Shown here: piece after piece, positions 1-6,032 of the stretch
Numbering within the stretch: the first letter of the stretch is position 1
Layout of the letters: every line of letters starts with the position of its first letter
DNA from: Pseudomonadota bacterium
Lineage (GTDB): Bacteria > Pseudomonadota > Alphaproteobacteria > Caulobacterales > Caulobacteraceae
NCBI GenBank assembly: GCA_023445955.1
Contig: JAEXJH010000186.1
Location: 1-12,438, forward strand
Direction: 5' to 3'
DNA length: 12,438 nt
Translations under genes and position numbers: made by a program
The notes under the pieces: model-generated
What the model was told of the DNA's origin: nothing
Databases searched by the model: none
The model's input: only the letters and a program-made list of their open reading frames with translations

Positions 1-66
1 TCAAGCGGAACCGCAGGCTCGCCTTGCCGTTGACCGAAGACGGCGGGGGCGCCTATCGAGACTTCC

Positions 67-1056
67 ATGAAAGCCAAGCCCAGCATCATCCCGGCGGATA
101 CGTCCCTGCCGTCGCTCGCCAATGTGAGAGCCGACCAAACCATGTTCGGACATTTCCTGGACTGGCTGGGCAAGCTGGCGGTGAACCTGGTGGTCGCCGC
201 CCTGATCCTGCTGGTGACCTTCTGGGTGGCGGGTTGGGCGGCGGGCGTCATCCGTCGTGGCCTGGGCCGCGTGCACCGGAACAATCCCGACCCGACCCTG
301 GAAAGCTTCGGCGCGTCGCTGGTCCGCTATGCTGTGATCGCCATCGGCCTGGTGGCCGTGCTGCAGCAGCTGGGCGTGCAGGCGACCTCGATCATCGCGG
401 TGCTGGGCGCGGCCTCGCTGGCCATTGGCCTGGCCTTGCAAGGCGCCCTGTCGAACGTGGCGGCCGGGGTGATGATCCTGCTGTTTCGGCCCTATCGTGT
501 CGGCGACGTCATCGAGACCTCGACCCGCCAGGGCACGGTCAAGTCGCTGGACCTGCTGTTCACCGAGATCGCCACCCCCGACAACGTCAAGGTGATGATC
601 CCCAACAGCAAGGTGTTCGGGGACGTGATCCTCAACTACTCGACCCACCGCACCCGGCGGGCCGACGTGCTGTTCAAGGTGCCGCTGAAGACCGATCTCG
701 TCATGGTCCTCAAGCGCCTGCGCGAGCGGGCCGAGAGCGACACCCGCATCCGCAAGGACCCGGCGGTGATGATCGAGGTCGTCGACCTGTCGGAAGCCTT
801 CGCCCAGGCCGCGATCCGCGTGTGGACGGCGGCGGCCGACTACGGTCCGGTCAAGACCGACCTGATGCTGTCCGCCCACCTGCTGGCCGAGGACCCGGCG
901 CGCACGGACCTGCCGCCGCCGCGCCCGACCAAGGCCAAGGACCCCTCACCCGTCATGCCGGGCGAGGGCGAGCACCATCACCTGCTCAGCCTGATAAAGC
1001 CGCGTCGAGGTCGGAAATCAGGTCCCGGCAAGACTCAATCCCCACCGAAAGCCTGA
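67..1056 (+). CDS. MscS-family small-conductance mechanosensitive ion channel
   Basis: Inner-membrane channel expected to open under membrane tension and release solutes during osmotic downshock. The 329-residue product has three hydrophobic segments (about residues 34-62, 84-103 and 106-139). The third is the Gly/Ala-rich pore helix typical of MscS (LGAASLAIGLALQGALSN), followed by the family motif FRPYRVGDVIE. The cytoplasmic beta domain contains IPNSKVFGDVILNYS (about 178-192). No clear Shine-Dalgarno precedes ATG 67. An internal ATG at 142 (residue 26) is a reasonable alternative: it begins just before TM1, has GAGAG about 12 bases upstream, and skips a stretch with more A/T-ending codons. 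The last ~23 residues are basic and low-complexity and lie antisense to the end of the convergent lyase gene, so they may be a read-through tail. The family is certain; the start is not. Confidence 0.9.
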   Translation: MKAKPSIIPADTSLPSLANVRADQTMFGHFLDWLGKLAVNLVVAALILLVTFWVAGWAAGVIRRGLGRVHRNNPDPTLESFGASLVRYAVIAIGLVAVLQQLGVQATSIIAVLGAASLAIGLALQGALSNVAAGVMILLFRPYRVGDVIETSTRQGTVKSLDLLFTEIATPDNVKVMIPNSKVFGDVILNYSTHRTRRADVLFKVPLKTDLVMVLKRLRERAESDTRIRKDPAVMIEVVDLSEAFAQAAIRVWTAAADYGPVKTDLMLSAHLLAEDPARTDLPPPRPTKAKDPSPVMPGEGEHHHLLSLIKPRRGRKSGPGKTQSPPKA

Positions 1057-2161
1057 TCAGGCCGTCGGAAATGCCCAGGGCCGCGCGCTGATCGGCCGGG
1101 ATCGAGGCGTGGGTCATGATGGCCGGATGCTCGATCAGGCTCTCGACCCCGCCCAGGCTCTCGGCCAGCGTGAACAGGCGCGTGCGTTCCAGCATCCGGC
1201 GCGCGGGGGCGAGACCGCCCTTGACGTCGGCCGAGATGATGCCGCCGAAGCCGCCGATCATCTGGCGCTTGGCCAGCGCATGCTGCGGGTGGCTCTCCAG
1301 GCCCGGATAGATCACCCGCTCGATGGCCGGATGCTTCTCCAGCCAGTGGGCGATCTCCAGGGCGCTGTCGCAGGCCCGCTGCATGCGCAGGGCCAGGGTC
1401 TTGACCCCGCGCAGGGCCAGGAAGCTGTCGAACGGACCCAGCACGCTGCCGACGGCGTTCTGCAGGAACTTCATCTTGTCGGCGAGCTCGGCGTTGTCGC
1501 CGACCACCGCCACGCCGGCCACCACGTCGGAGTGGCCGTTCAGGTACTTGGTCGCCGAGTGCATGACGATGTCGAAGCCCAGCTCCAGCGGTCGCTGGAT
1601 GAACGGACTGGCGAAGGTGTTGTCGGCGACGGTGACCAGGCTGTGTCTCTTGGCTAGCGCGGCGATAGCCGCCAGATCCGCCAGGCGCAGCATCGGGTTG
1701 GTCGGGGTCTCCACCCAGATCATCCGCGTCGCCGGCGTGATCGCCGCCTCGACCGCCGCCAGATCCGCCATGTCGACGAAGCTGAAGGTCAGGCCGGCCG
1801 AGCGCTTGCGCACCTTGTCGAACAGCCGGAACGAGCCGCCATAGAGGTCGTCGCTGGCGATGACGTGCGCGCCGCTGTCCAGCGTCTCCAAGATGGTCGA
1901 GGCCGCCGCCAGGCCAGACGAAAAGGCAAAGCCCGCCGTCCCGCTCTCCAGGTCGGCGATGCTGCGCTCGAAGGCGAAGCGGGTCGGGTTGTGGCTGCGG
2001 CTGTATTCGAAGCCCTTGTGCTCGCCCGGACTGGACTGGACGTAGGTCGAGGTGGCGTAGATCGGCACCATCACCGCGCCGGTCGTCGGGTCAGGGAACT
2101 GGCCGCCGTGGATGGTCCGCGTGGCGAAGTCCAGGCGGTTCTTGCCGGGGGTGTCGGTCAT
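986..2161 (-). CDS. Cystathionine gamma-lyase (PLP-dependent transsulfuration enzyme)
   Basis: Cytosolic Cys/Met-metabolism PLP enzyme of 391 residues, the usual family length. Visible landmarks are YSRSHNPTR (Tyr53, Arg55, contacts to the neighbouring subunit's PLP), DLYGGS (Tyr107, stacks on the cofactor), VADNTFASP (Asp180, holds the pyridine nitrogen) and SATKYLNGHSD (Lys205, Schiff base). The C-terminal stretch SLGGVESLIEHPAIMTHASI closely resembles eukaryotic gamma-lyase, including the Glu (340) that favours gamma chemistry. The gene lies downstream of cystathionine beta-synthase on the same strand, which supports cleavage of cystathionine to cysteine, 2-oxobutyrate and ammonia. Cystathionine gamma-synthase or a beta-lyase cannot be fully excluded from sequence alone. 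The start is ATG 2161 with AGGA about 9 bases upstream. The 3' end overlaps the convergent channel gene by 71 bp. Confidence 0.9.
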   Translation of the reverse strand: MTDTPGKNRLDFATRTIHGGQFPDPTTGAVMVPIYATSTYVQSSPGEHKGFEYSRSHNPTRFAFERSIADLESGTAGFAFSSGLAAASTILETLDSGAHVIASDDLYGGSFRLFDKVRKRSAGLTFSFVDMADLAAVEAAITPATRMIWVETPTNPMLRLADLAAIAALAKRHSLVTVADNTFASPFIQRPLELGFDIVMHSATKYLNGHSDVVAGVAVVGDNAELADKMKFLQNAVGSVLGPFDSFLALRGVKTLALRMQRACDSALEIAHWLEKHPAIERVIYPGLESHPQHALAKRQMIGGFGGIISADVKGGLAPARRMLERTRLFTLAESLGGVESLIEHPAIMTHASIPADQRAALGISDGLIRLSVGIESCRDLISDLDAALSG

Positions 2162-2182
2162 GGAAAAGTCCTGTGGGGCCGC

Positions 2183-2262
2183 CCTCGTCCTTCGCCAGGC
2201 TCAGGATGAGGGCTACTGAGCATCATTCAACAACCTCATCCTGAGCTTGTCGAAGGACGAGG
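2183..2262. repeat. Inverted pair of REP-like palindromes in the cbs to lyase gap
   Basis: Two 29-bp units, 2183-2211 and 2234-2262, are reverse complements of each other with two mismatches, separated by 22 bases. Each unit is also an imperfect palindrome with arms of the form CCTCRTCCT and AGGAYGAGG. The two together could fold into one long stem or two shorter hairpins in the mRNA. The unit containing CTGAGCTTGTCGAAGGACGA is of a kind repeated many times in alphaproteobacterial genomes, from general knowledge. There is no U-run after it, so a classic terminator is unlikely. Attenuation or mRNA stabilisation between the two operon genes is possible. Confidence 0.85.
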
Positions 2263-2278
2263 TTGTTGTGGCAGGGTG

Positions 2279-3673
2279 TTAGGCGCTCAAGCGCAGGTGA
2301 TTGATCAAATCGACCCTGGTGATCACCCCCAGGAACTCCTCCCCGTCGACCACAAGGGCCACCTCGTCGCGATCGAACACCTCGGGCAGGTCATCGACCG
2401 ACTGGTGAGCCTGCAGGGTGTTGACCGCGCGGGTCATGGCCGCGCCGACTAGGGTCTTGAAGCGCGGGGCTTCGTCGCCAGCCTCGACCGCAGCCAGGAC
2501 GTCGCTTTCGTCGAGGATGCCGACCAGCTTGCCGTGATCGACCACCGGAAGCTGGCTGATGTCGCTCGAGCGCATGCGGTTATAGGCGGTGAGCAGGGTG
2601 TCCTCCGGACCGATGGCGATCACCCCGCCCTCGGCGTAGCGCTTGGCGATCAGGTCGCGCAGGTCGCCGTGCAGCTCGCGGCCGTCGAAGCCGTGGGCCG
2701 CCAGCCAGAAGTCGTTGAACATCTTGGTCAGGTACTTCGAACCCGTGTCGCAGACGAGCGTCACGACCCGCTTGGGCTCGGTCTGCTCGCGGCAGTATTT
2801 CAGCGCCGCCGCCAGCAGGCAGCCCGAGGACGAGCCGGCCAGGATGCCTTCCTTCTTCAGCAGCAGGCGGGCGGTGTCGACGCTCTCGCGGTCGCTGATC
2901 GAATAGGCCTGCGAGACCAGATCCATCTGGGCGTTGTCGGGGATGAAGTCCTCGCCGATGCCCTCGACGATCCAGCTGCCGGCCTCGCCAAAAGTCCCGG
3001 TCTCGACATAGTCGCGCAGGATCGAGCCGACCGGGTCGGCCAGCACCATCCTGGTCTTGGGCGAATGGGCCTTCATGTAGCGGCCGATGCCCGTCAGCGT
3101 GCCGCCCGAGCCGACGCCGACGACGATGGCGTCGATGTCGCCGTCCATCTGGGTCAGCAACTCGGGCCCCGTCGTGGTCTCGTGGGCCAGCGGATTGGCC
3201 GGGTTCTCGAACTGGTTGGCGTAGAGCGCGCCGGGGATCGACTGGGCCAGGCTCTGGGCCATGTCCTGGTAGTATTCCGGGTGGCCCTTGCCGACGTCGC
3301 TGCGGGTCAGGCGCACATCCACGCCCATGGCCCGCAGGTGCAGGATCTTTTCCCGCGCCATCTTGTCGGGGACGATCAGGATCAGCTTGTAACCCTTCAT
3401 CGTCGCGACCTGCGCCAGACCCAGGCCCGTATTGCCGGCCGTCGCCTCGATGATCGTGCCGCCGGGCTTCAGCCGGCCGTCAGCTTCGGCCGCCTCGATC
3501 ATCGAGCGGGCGACGCGGTCCTTGATCGAGCCGCCGGGGTTCTGGTTCTCCAGCTTGAGGAACAGCCGGCAGACGCCGGTGTCGAGGTGCTTGACCTCGA
3601 CCATGGGCGTGCGGCCGATCAAGTCGAGGGCGGAACCCGCAATGCCCGGAAGGCCGGATTTGAGGTCGTTCAT
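2279..3673 (-). CDS. cbs: Cystathionine beta-synthase with C-terminal CBS-domain pair
   Basis: Cytosolic PLP enzyme that condenses serine with homocysteine to cystathionine, the first step of reverse transsulfuration. The 464-residue product has a fold-type II catalytic part (about 10-335). GGSIKDR places the PLP lysine at Lys51, TAGNTG (78-83) is the substrate/cofactor loop, and GVGSGGT (186-192) binds the PLP phosphate. Residues about 345-395 and 408-460 form two CBS (Bateman) motifs, including DISQLPVVDHGKLVGILDESD. There is no N-terminal heme-binding extension as in animal enzymes. The CBS pair separates it from plain cysteine synthase (CysK/CysM), which lacks it. ATG 3673 has GCGGAG 7-8 bases upstream. 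The lyase gene follows 117 bp downstream, so the two are likely one operon. An O-acetylserine sulfhydrylase role is the main alternative. Confidence 0.92.
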   Translation of the reverse strand: MNDLKSGLPGIAGSALDLIGRTPMVEVKHLDTGVCRLFLKLENQNPGGSIKDRVARSMIEAAEADGRLKPGGTIIEATAGNTGLGLAQVATMKGYKLILIVPDKMAREKILHLRAMGVDVRLTRSDVGKGHPEYYQDMAQSLAQSIPGALYANQFENPANPLAHETTTGPELLTQMDGDIDAIVVGVGSGGTLTGIGRYMKAHSPKTRMVLADPVGSILRDYVETGTFGEAGSWIVEGIGEDFIPDNAQMDLVSQAYSISDRESVDTARLLLKKEGILAGSSSGCLLAAALKYCREQTEPKRVVTLVCDTGSKYLTKMFNDFWLAAHGFDGRELHGDLRDLIAKRYAEGGVIAIGPEDTLLTAYNRMRSSDISQLPVVDHGKLVGILDESDVLAAVEAGDEAPRFKTLVGAAMTRAVNTLQAHQSVDDLPEVFDRDEVALVVDGEEFLGVITRVDLINHLRLSA

Positions 3674-3692
3674 GGCGCAGCTCCGCCGGCAG

Positions 3693-3726
3693 GTGAAACG
3701 ATTTCCCCTAGCTAGGCCTGTTTCAC
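3693..3726. promoter_or_regulatory. Dyad symmetry upstream of cbs
   Basis: GTGAAAC (3693-3699) and GTTTCAC (3720-3726) are exact inverted arms. Between them lies the 10-bp perfect palindrome CCTAGCTAGG (3707-3716), whose centre is offset by two bases. The element ends about 20 bp before the cbs start codon, where an operator or 5' leader hairpin would act. No regulator can be assigned from the sequence, and no good -35/-10 pair is evident. Confidence 0.35.
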
Positions 3727-3812
3727 GAACGAAGGAAAGAGGCGCCGGGCCGTCGCATATGGGGTGCTCGTTCGGGATTTACGAAGGATCGGGCCCCTCA
3801 TAGCGTCGCTTC

Positions 3813-4073
3813 ATGACCGATGCCTTCGCCGCCGAATTCGAGGATCTGTTCCGCGCGACCTAACGCGCCGCCGTCCGGCGGGTGCGGGACAAGCGCGAAC
3901 GCCTGTCGCCCGAGACCGTGGCGTTGCTGGACCATCTGGCCGCCGCCGATCGCGCGCCCAGCACCCTGACCGAGATGGCCGATCACCTGGTGGACAAGGG
4001 CCTGCTGACCCGTGACCGCGATCCGGCCGACGCCCGCCGTAGCTTGATCTGGCTGACGGATGCGGGCCCGCCT
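3813..4073 (+). pseudogene. Disrupted MarR-family transcriptional regulator
   Basis: From ATG 3813 the frame reads 16 codons (MTDAFAAEFEDLFRAT) and meets TAA at 3861-3863. It then continues open in the same frame with recognisable MarR features: LSPETVALLDHLAAA (helix before the HTH), RAPSTLTEMADHLVDKGLL (recognition helix) and RDRDPADARRSLIWLTDAG (the beta-wing signature). Between the first two pieces the segment that normally supplies HTH helix 2 (roughly a dozen residues) seems absent. The frame then runs into the 3' end of the opposite gene, so the C-terminal dimerisation helices are missing too. Codon use is still strongly G/C-ending, suggesting recent decay. A restart at GTG 3882 could give a short protein, but it has no good ribosome binding site. 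A sequencing error could explain the TAA but not the missing segments. Confidence 0.7.
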
Positions 4074-4307
4074 CTAGGCCGTGCCGAGCGTGCCGCGCTG
4101 GTTCAGCCACTCGCTGGCGAACTTCTTCGACAGGCAGACGTCCTCGAACACCACGCGGCGCTGTTGGCCCAAGTGCTCGGGCGTGTCGTGGACGATCACG
4201 AAGGGAAAGCCGTTGGCCGAGAGGAAGACCTGCAGGAATCGCGAGAAGCGGTCGGCCTCTTCGGGGCCGGCCAGGCGGACTTCGGTCTCAGCAGTCGTCG
4301 GAACCAT
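4074..4307 (-). CDS. Conserved-looking hypothetical protein, 77 residues
   Basis: I do not recognise this family. The frame is supported as coding by near-uniform G/C at third codon positions and by AGAGGG eight bases upstream of ATG 4307. A TTG at 4334 would add nine residues but is less attractive. The predicted product is a small soluble protein with no signal peptide or membrane segment. It has an acidic start (TAETEVRLAGPEEADRF), a hydrophobic centre (FLQVFLSANGFPFVIVHD) and a basic, tryptophan-containing end (CLSKKFASEWLNQRG) with one cysteine. It stands alone, convergent with the MarR remnant and in the same direction as the transaldolase cluster, with a hairpin between them. No function is proposed. 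Confidence 0.65.
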   Translation of the reverse strand: MVPTTAETEVRLAGPEEADRFSRFLQVFLSANGFPFVIVHDTPEHLGQQRRVVFEDVCLSKKFASEWLNQRGTLGTA

Positions 4308-4350
4308 AAGCGCGGCCCTCTGTGAACGGACCAAGGCTTAACGCACGAAC

Positions 4351-4397
4351 TCGCATTTGCGAACCAGCTTCGCCGCTGCGAAATAAACTGTGATCAC
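4351..4397. promoter_or_regulatory. Cluster of short dyads upstream of the 77-residue gene
   Basis: Three small exact symmetries lie in 47 bases: TCGCA-TT-TGCGA (4351-4362), TTCGC-N4-GCGAA (4369-4382) and the 8-bp palindrome GTGATCAC (4390-4397). The first two share the TTCGC/GCGAA half-site. The cluster lies 44-90 bp upstream of ATG 4307, where operators would be expected, and the stretch is more AT-rich than its surroundings. No promoter hexamers can be assigned with confidence. Confidence 0.3.
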
Positions 4398-4411
4398 TTA
4401 TTCGCGCTCCA

Positions 4412-4430
4412 GGCGAGCCCTGGGCTCGCC
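4412..4430 (-). terminator. Hairpin just after tal, possible terminator
   Basis: GGCGAGCC (4412-4419) and GGCTCGCC (4423-4430) form a perfect 8-bp GC-rich stem with a 3-base loop, starting 18 bases after the tal stop codon. No U-run follows on the minus strand, so it is at best an L-shaped or U-less terminator or a 3'-end stabilising hairpin. It is the only strong hairpin seen between tal and the next gene on that strand. Confidence 0.5.
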
Positions 4431-4448
4431 CGGAAGCACGTCAGGCTT

Positions 4449-5102
4449 TTACAGGATCGATTGGCCCGTCGAGGCCCAGTCCTTCAGGAACTGTTCCAGG
4501 CCCTTGTCGGTCAGCGGGTGCTTGTAAAGCTCGGCGAACACCGCCGGCGGGATCGTCACGACGTCGGCGCCGATGATCGCGGCTTCCTTGACGTGGGCGG
4601 CGTTGCGCACCGAGGCCGCCAGGATTTCGGTCTCGTAGCCGTAGTTGTCGTAGATCGCGCGGATGTCGCGGATCAGGTCCATGCCGTCGAAGCCATAGTC
4701 GTCCAGGCGGCCGATGAACGGCGAGATGAAGGTCGCGCCAGCCTTGGCGGCCAGCAGGGCCTGGGTCGGCGAGAAGCACAGGGTGACGTTGGTCTTGATC
4801 TCTTCATCGGCGAAGGCGGCGCAGGCGATCAGGCCGTCGCGGGTCAGCGGGATCTTCACCACCACGTTCGGGGCGATGGCGGCCAGCTTCTTGCCTTCGG
4901 CGATCATGGCGTCGGCCGTGGTGGCGGCCACTTCGGCGCTGATCGGACCCGGGCAGATGTCGCAGATCTCGGCGATGACCTCGAGCATCGGGCGACCCGA
5001 CTTGGCGATCAGGGTCGGGTTGGTGGTCACGCCGTCGATCAGGCCGGTCGAGGCCAGGTCGGCGATCACCTTGGTGTCGGTGCTGTCGAGGAAGATCTGC
5101 AT
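4449..5102 (-). CDS. tal: Transaldolase, short (FSA/TalC-like) form
   Basis: Cytosolic class I aldolase-fold enzyme moving a dihydroxyacetone unit between sedoheptulose 7-phosphate and glyceraldehyde 3-phosphate in the pentose phosphate pathway. The 217-residue product matches the small subfamily. Landmarks are MQIFLDSTD (Asp6), GVTTNPTLI (Asn28), VVVKIPLT (Schiff-base Lys83) and [12 protein letters not shown]. Two positions distinguish it from E. coli fructose-6-phosphate aldolase: Glu57 in SAEVAATT, where FSA has Gln59, and Phe129 in SPFIGR, where FSA has Tyr131. Both match true transaldolases (TalB Glu96, Phe178). Automated annotation often labels this family fructose-6-phosphate aldolase. 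It begins 18 bases after the rmlD-like gene ends, so it is probably the last gene of that operon. ATG 5102 has only a weak AGAGA upstream. Confidence 0.92.
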   Translation of the reverse strand: MQIFLDSTDTKVIADLASTGLIDGVTTNPTLIAKSGRPMLEVIAEICDICPGPISAEVAATTADAMIAEGKKLAAIAPNVVVKIPLTRDGLIACAAFADEEIKTNVTLCFSPTQALLAAKAGATFISPFIGRLDDYGFDGMDLIRDIRAIYDNYGYETEILAASVRNAAHVKEAAIIGADVVTIPPAVFAELYKHPLTDKGLEQFLKDWASTGQSIL

Positions 5103-5120
5103 GGGTCTCTGCGCGGTTTC

Positions 5121-6032
5121 TTATGGAGAAGTTGGGCCTGGGTTTATCGCGAGCAGCCCCTGCGCGCCAGCGATTAGCCGGTCCGCCGTGCGCTCGACCG
5201 CCACGCGCCAGGGCTCGGGCGTGAAGCCGAACACGGCCTGCAGCTTGCCCGTGTCGAGCGGCGAGCGCGGCGGACGCGGGGCCGGCTCGGCGAAGGCGGC
5301 CTGGGTGGTCGGCTCCAGCCGCGCCCTTGCATAAGGATCGCGGTCGATGGCGGTCTTGGCGAAGTCGAAGCGGCTGGCCTCGCCGGCGTTGGCGAAGTGG
5401 AACAGGCCAAAGACCGGGTCCTGCGCCGAGGCGGCGGCCCAGCGCGGCGCGGTGGCGACCAGGAAATCGGCCAGGGCCTCGCCGTCGGTCGGCGTGCCGA
5501 ACTGGTCGGCGACGACCTTCAGCACCTCGCGCTCACGGGCCAGCTTCAGCATGAAGCTGACGTAGTTTCGGCCGTAGCGGGAAAAGACCCACGAGATCCG
5601 CAGGACCACCGCCTTGGGATGGGCCAGCACCGCCTGCTCGCCGGCCAGCTTGGAGCGGCCATAGACATTGATCGGCTCGGCGCGGTCGGTCTCGACATAG
5701 GCCCGGTCGGTGAGGCCGTCGAACACCGCATCGGTCGACAGATGCACGAACGGCAAGCCGCGCTCGGCGCAGGCGCTGGCCATGGCGCCGGGCGCGGTCG
5801 CATTGACGGCGAACGCTTCGTCCGGCCGCGCCTCGGCCGGGTCGACGTGCGTGAAGGCGGCGGTGTTGAGCACAAGGTCGCAGTCGGCGGCCAGGATCGC
5901 GGCGCGCACGGCCTGCGGGTCTTCCAAGTCGCAGTCGGCGCGGGAGAGCGCGATCACCTCGGCTCGCCCTTGAGCGGCGGCCTGGACGGCGGTGGCGACC
6001 TGGCCGGTCTTGCCGAACTGCAGGATCCTCAT
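5121..6032 (-). CDS. rmlD: RmlD-like dTDP-4-dehydrorhamnose reductase (SDR family)
   Basis: Extended short-chain dehydrogenase of 303 residues expected to reduce a 4-keto nucleotide sugar with NAD(P)H in the cytosol, classically dTDP-4-keto-rhamnose to dTDP-L-rhamnose. The Rossmann start is MRILQFGKTGQVA, followed by LVLNTAAFTHVDPAEA. The catalytic set is Thr100 (STDAVFDG), Tyr124 and Lys128 (VYGRSKLAGE). RISWVFSRYGRNYV and FGTPTDG are also typical RmlD stretches. The usual STDYVFDG reads STDAVFDG, with Ala102 replacing Tyr. ATG 6032 overlaps the upstream phosphatase stop as ATGA, so translation is probably coupled, and tal follows after 18 bases. No rmlA, rmlB or rmlC is present in the window, so the true substrate is uncertain. 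Family confidence is high, substrate confidence moderate. Confidence 0.85.
   Translation of the reverse strand: MRILQFGKTGQVATAVQAAAQGRAEVIALSRADCDLEDPQAVRAAILAADCDLVLNTAAFTHVDPAEARPDEAFAVNATAPGAMASACAERGLPFVHLSTDAVFDGLTDRAYVETDRAEPINVYGRSKLAGEQAVLAHPKAVVLRISWVFSRYGRNYVSFMLKLAREREVLKVVADQFGTPTDGEALADFLVATAPRWAAASAQDPVFGLFHFANAGEASRFDFAKTAIDRDPYARARLEPTTQAAFAEPAPRPPRSPLDTGKLQAVFGFTPEPWRVAVERTADRLIAGAQGLLAINPGPTSP

Noticed and set aside
2..70. Possible end of an upstream gene whose TGA (68-70) would overlap the channel ATG as ATGA
   Set aside because: Only about 22 Arg-rich codons are visible and another frame is equally open, so a gene tail cannot be supported.
1..879. Long minus-strand frame opposite the channel gene
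   Set aside because: His/Gln/Asp/Gly-rich shadow translation with no family features.
24..1091. 355-codon frame overlapping the channel gene in another plus frame
   Set aside because: Translation is Gly/Arg/Pro-rich with no membrane segments; the 67-1056 frame has the complete MscS signature.
2534..3715. 393-codon plus-strand frame opposite cbs
   Set aside because: Antisense shadow with no motifs; cbs is unmistakable on the other strand.
3882..4325. 147-codon plus-strand frame starting at GTG 3882
   Set aside because: Its first part is the MarR remnant and its second part is only the antisense of the 77-residue gene; there is no ribosome binding site.
4347..4368. LexA-like pair GTTC...GTTC on the minus strand
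   Set aside because: The spacing is ten bases, whereas the alphaproteobacterial SOS box needs seven.
4389..4398. CRP-like TGTGATCACT
   Set aside because: The TGTGA and TCACA half-sites overlap instead of being separated by six bases.
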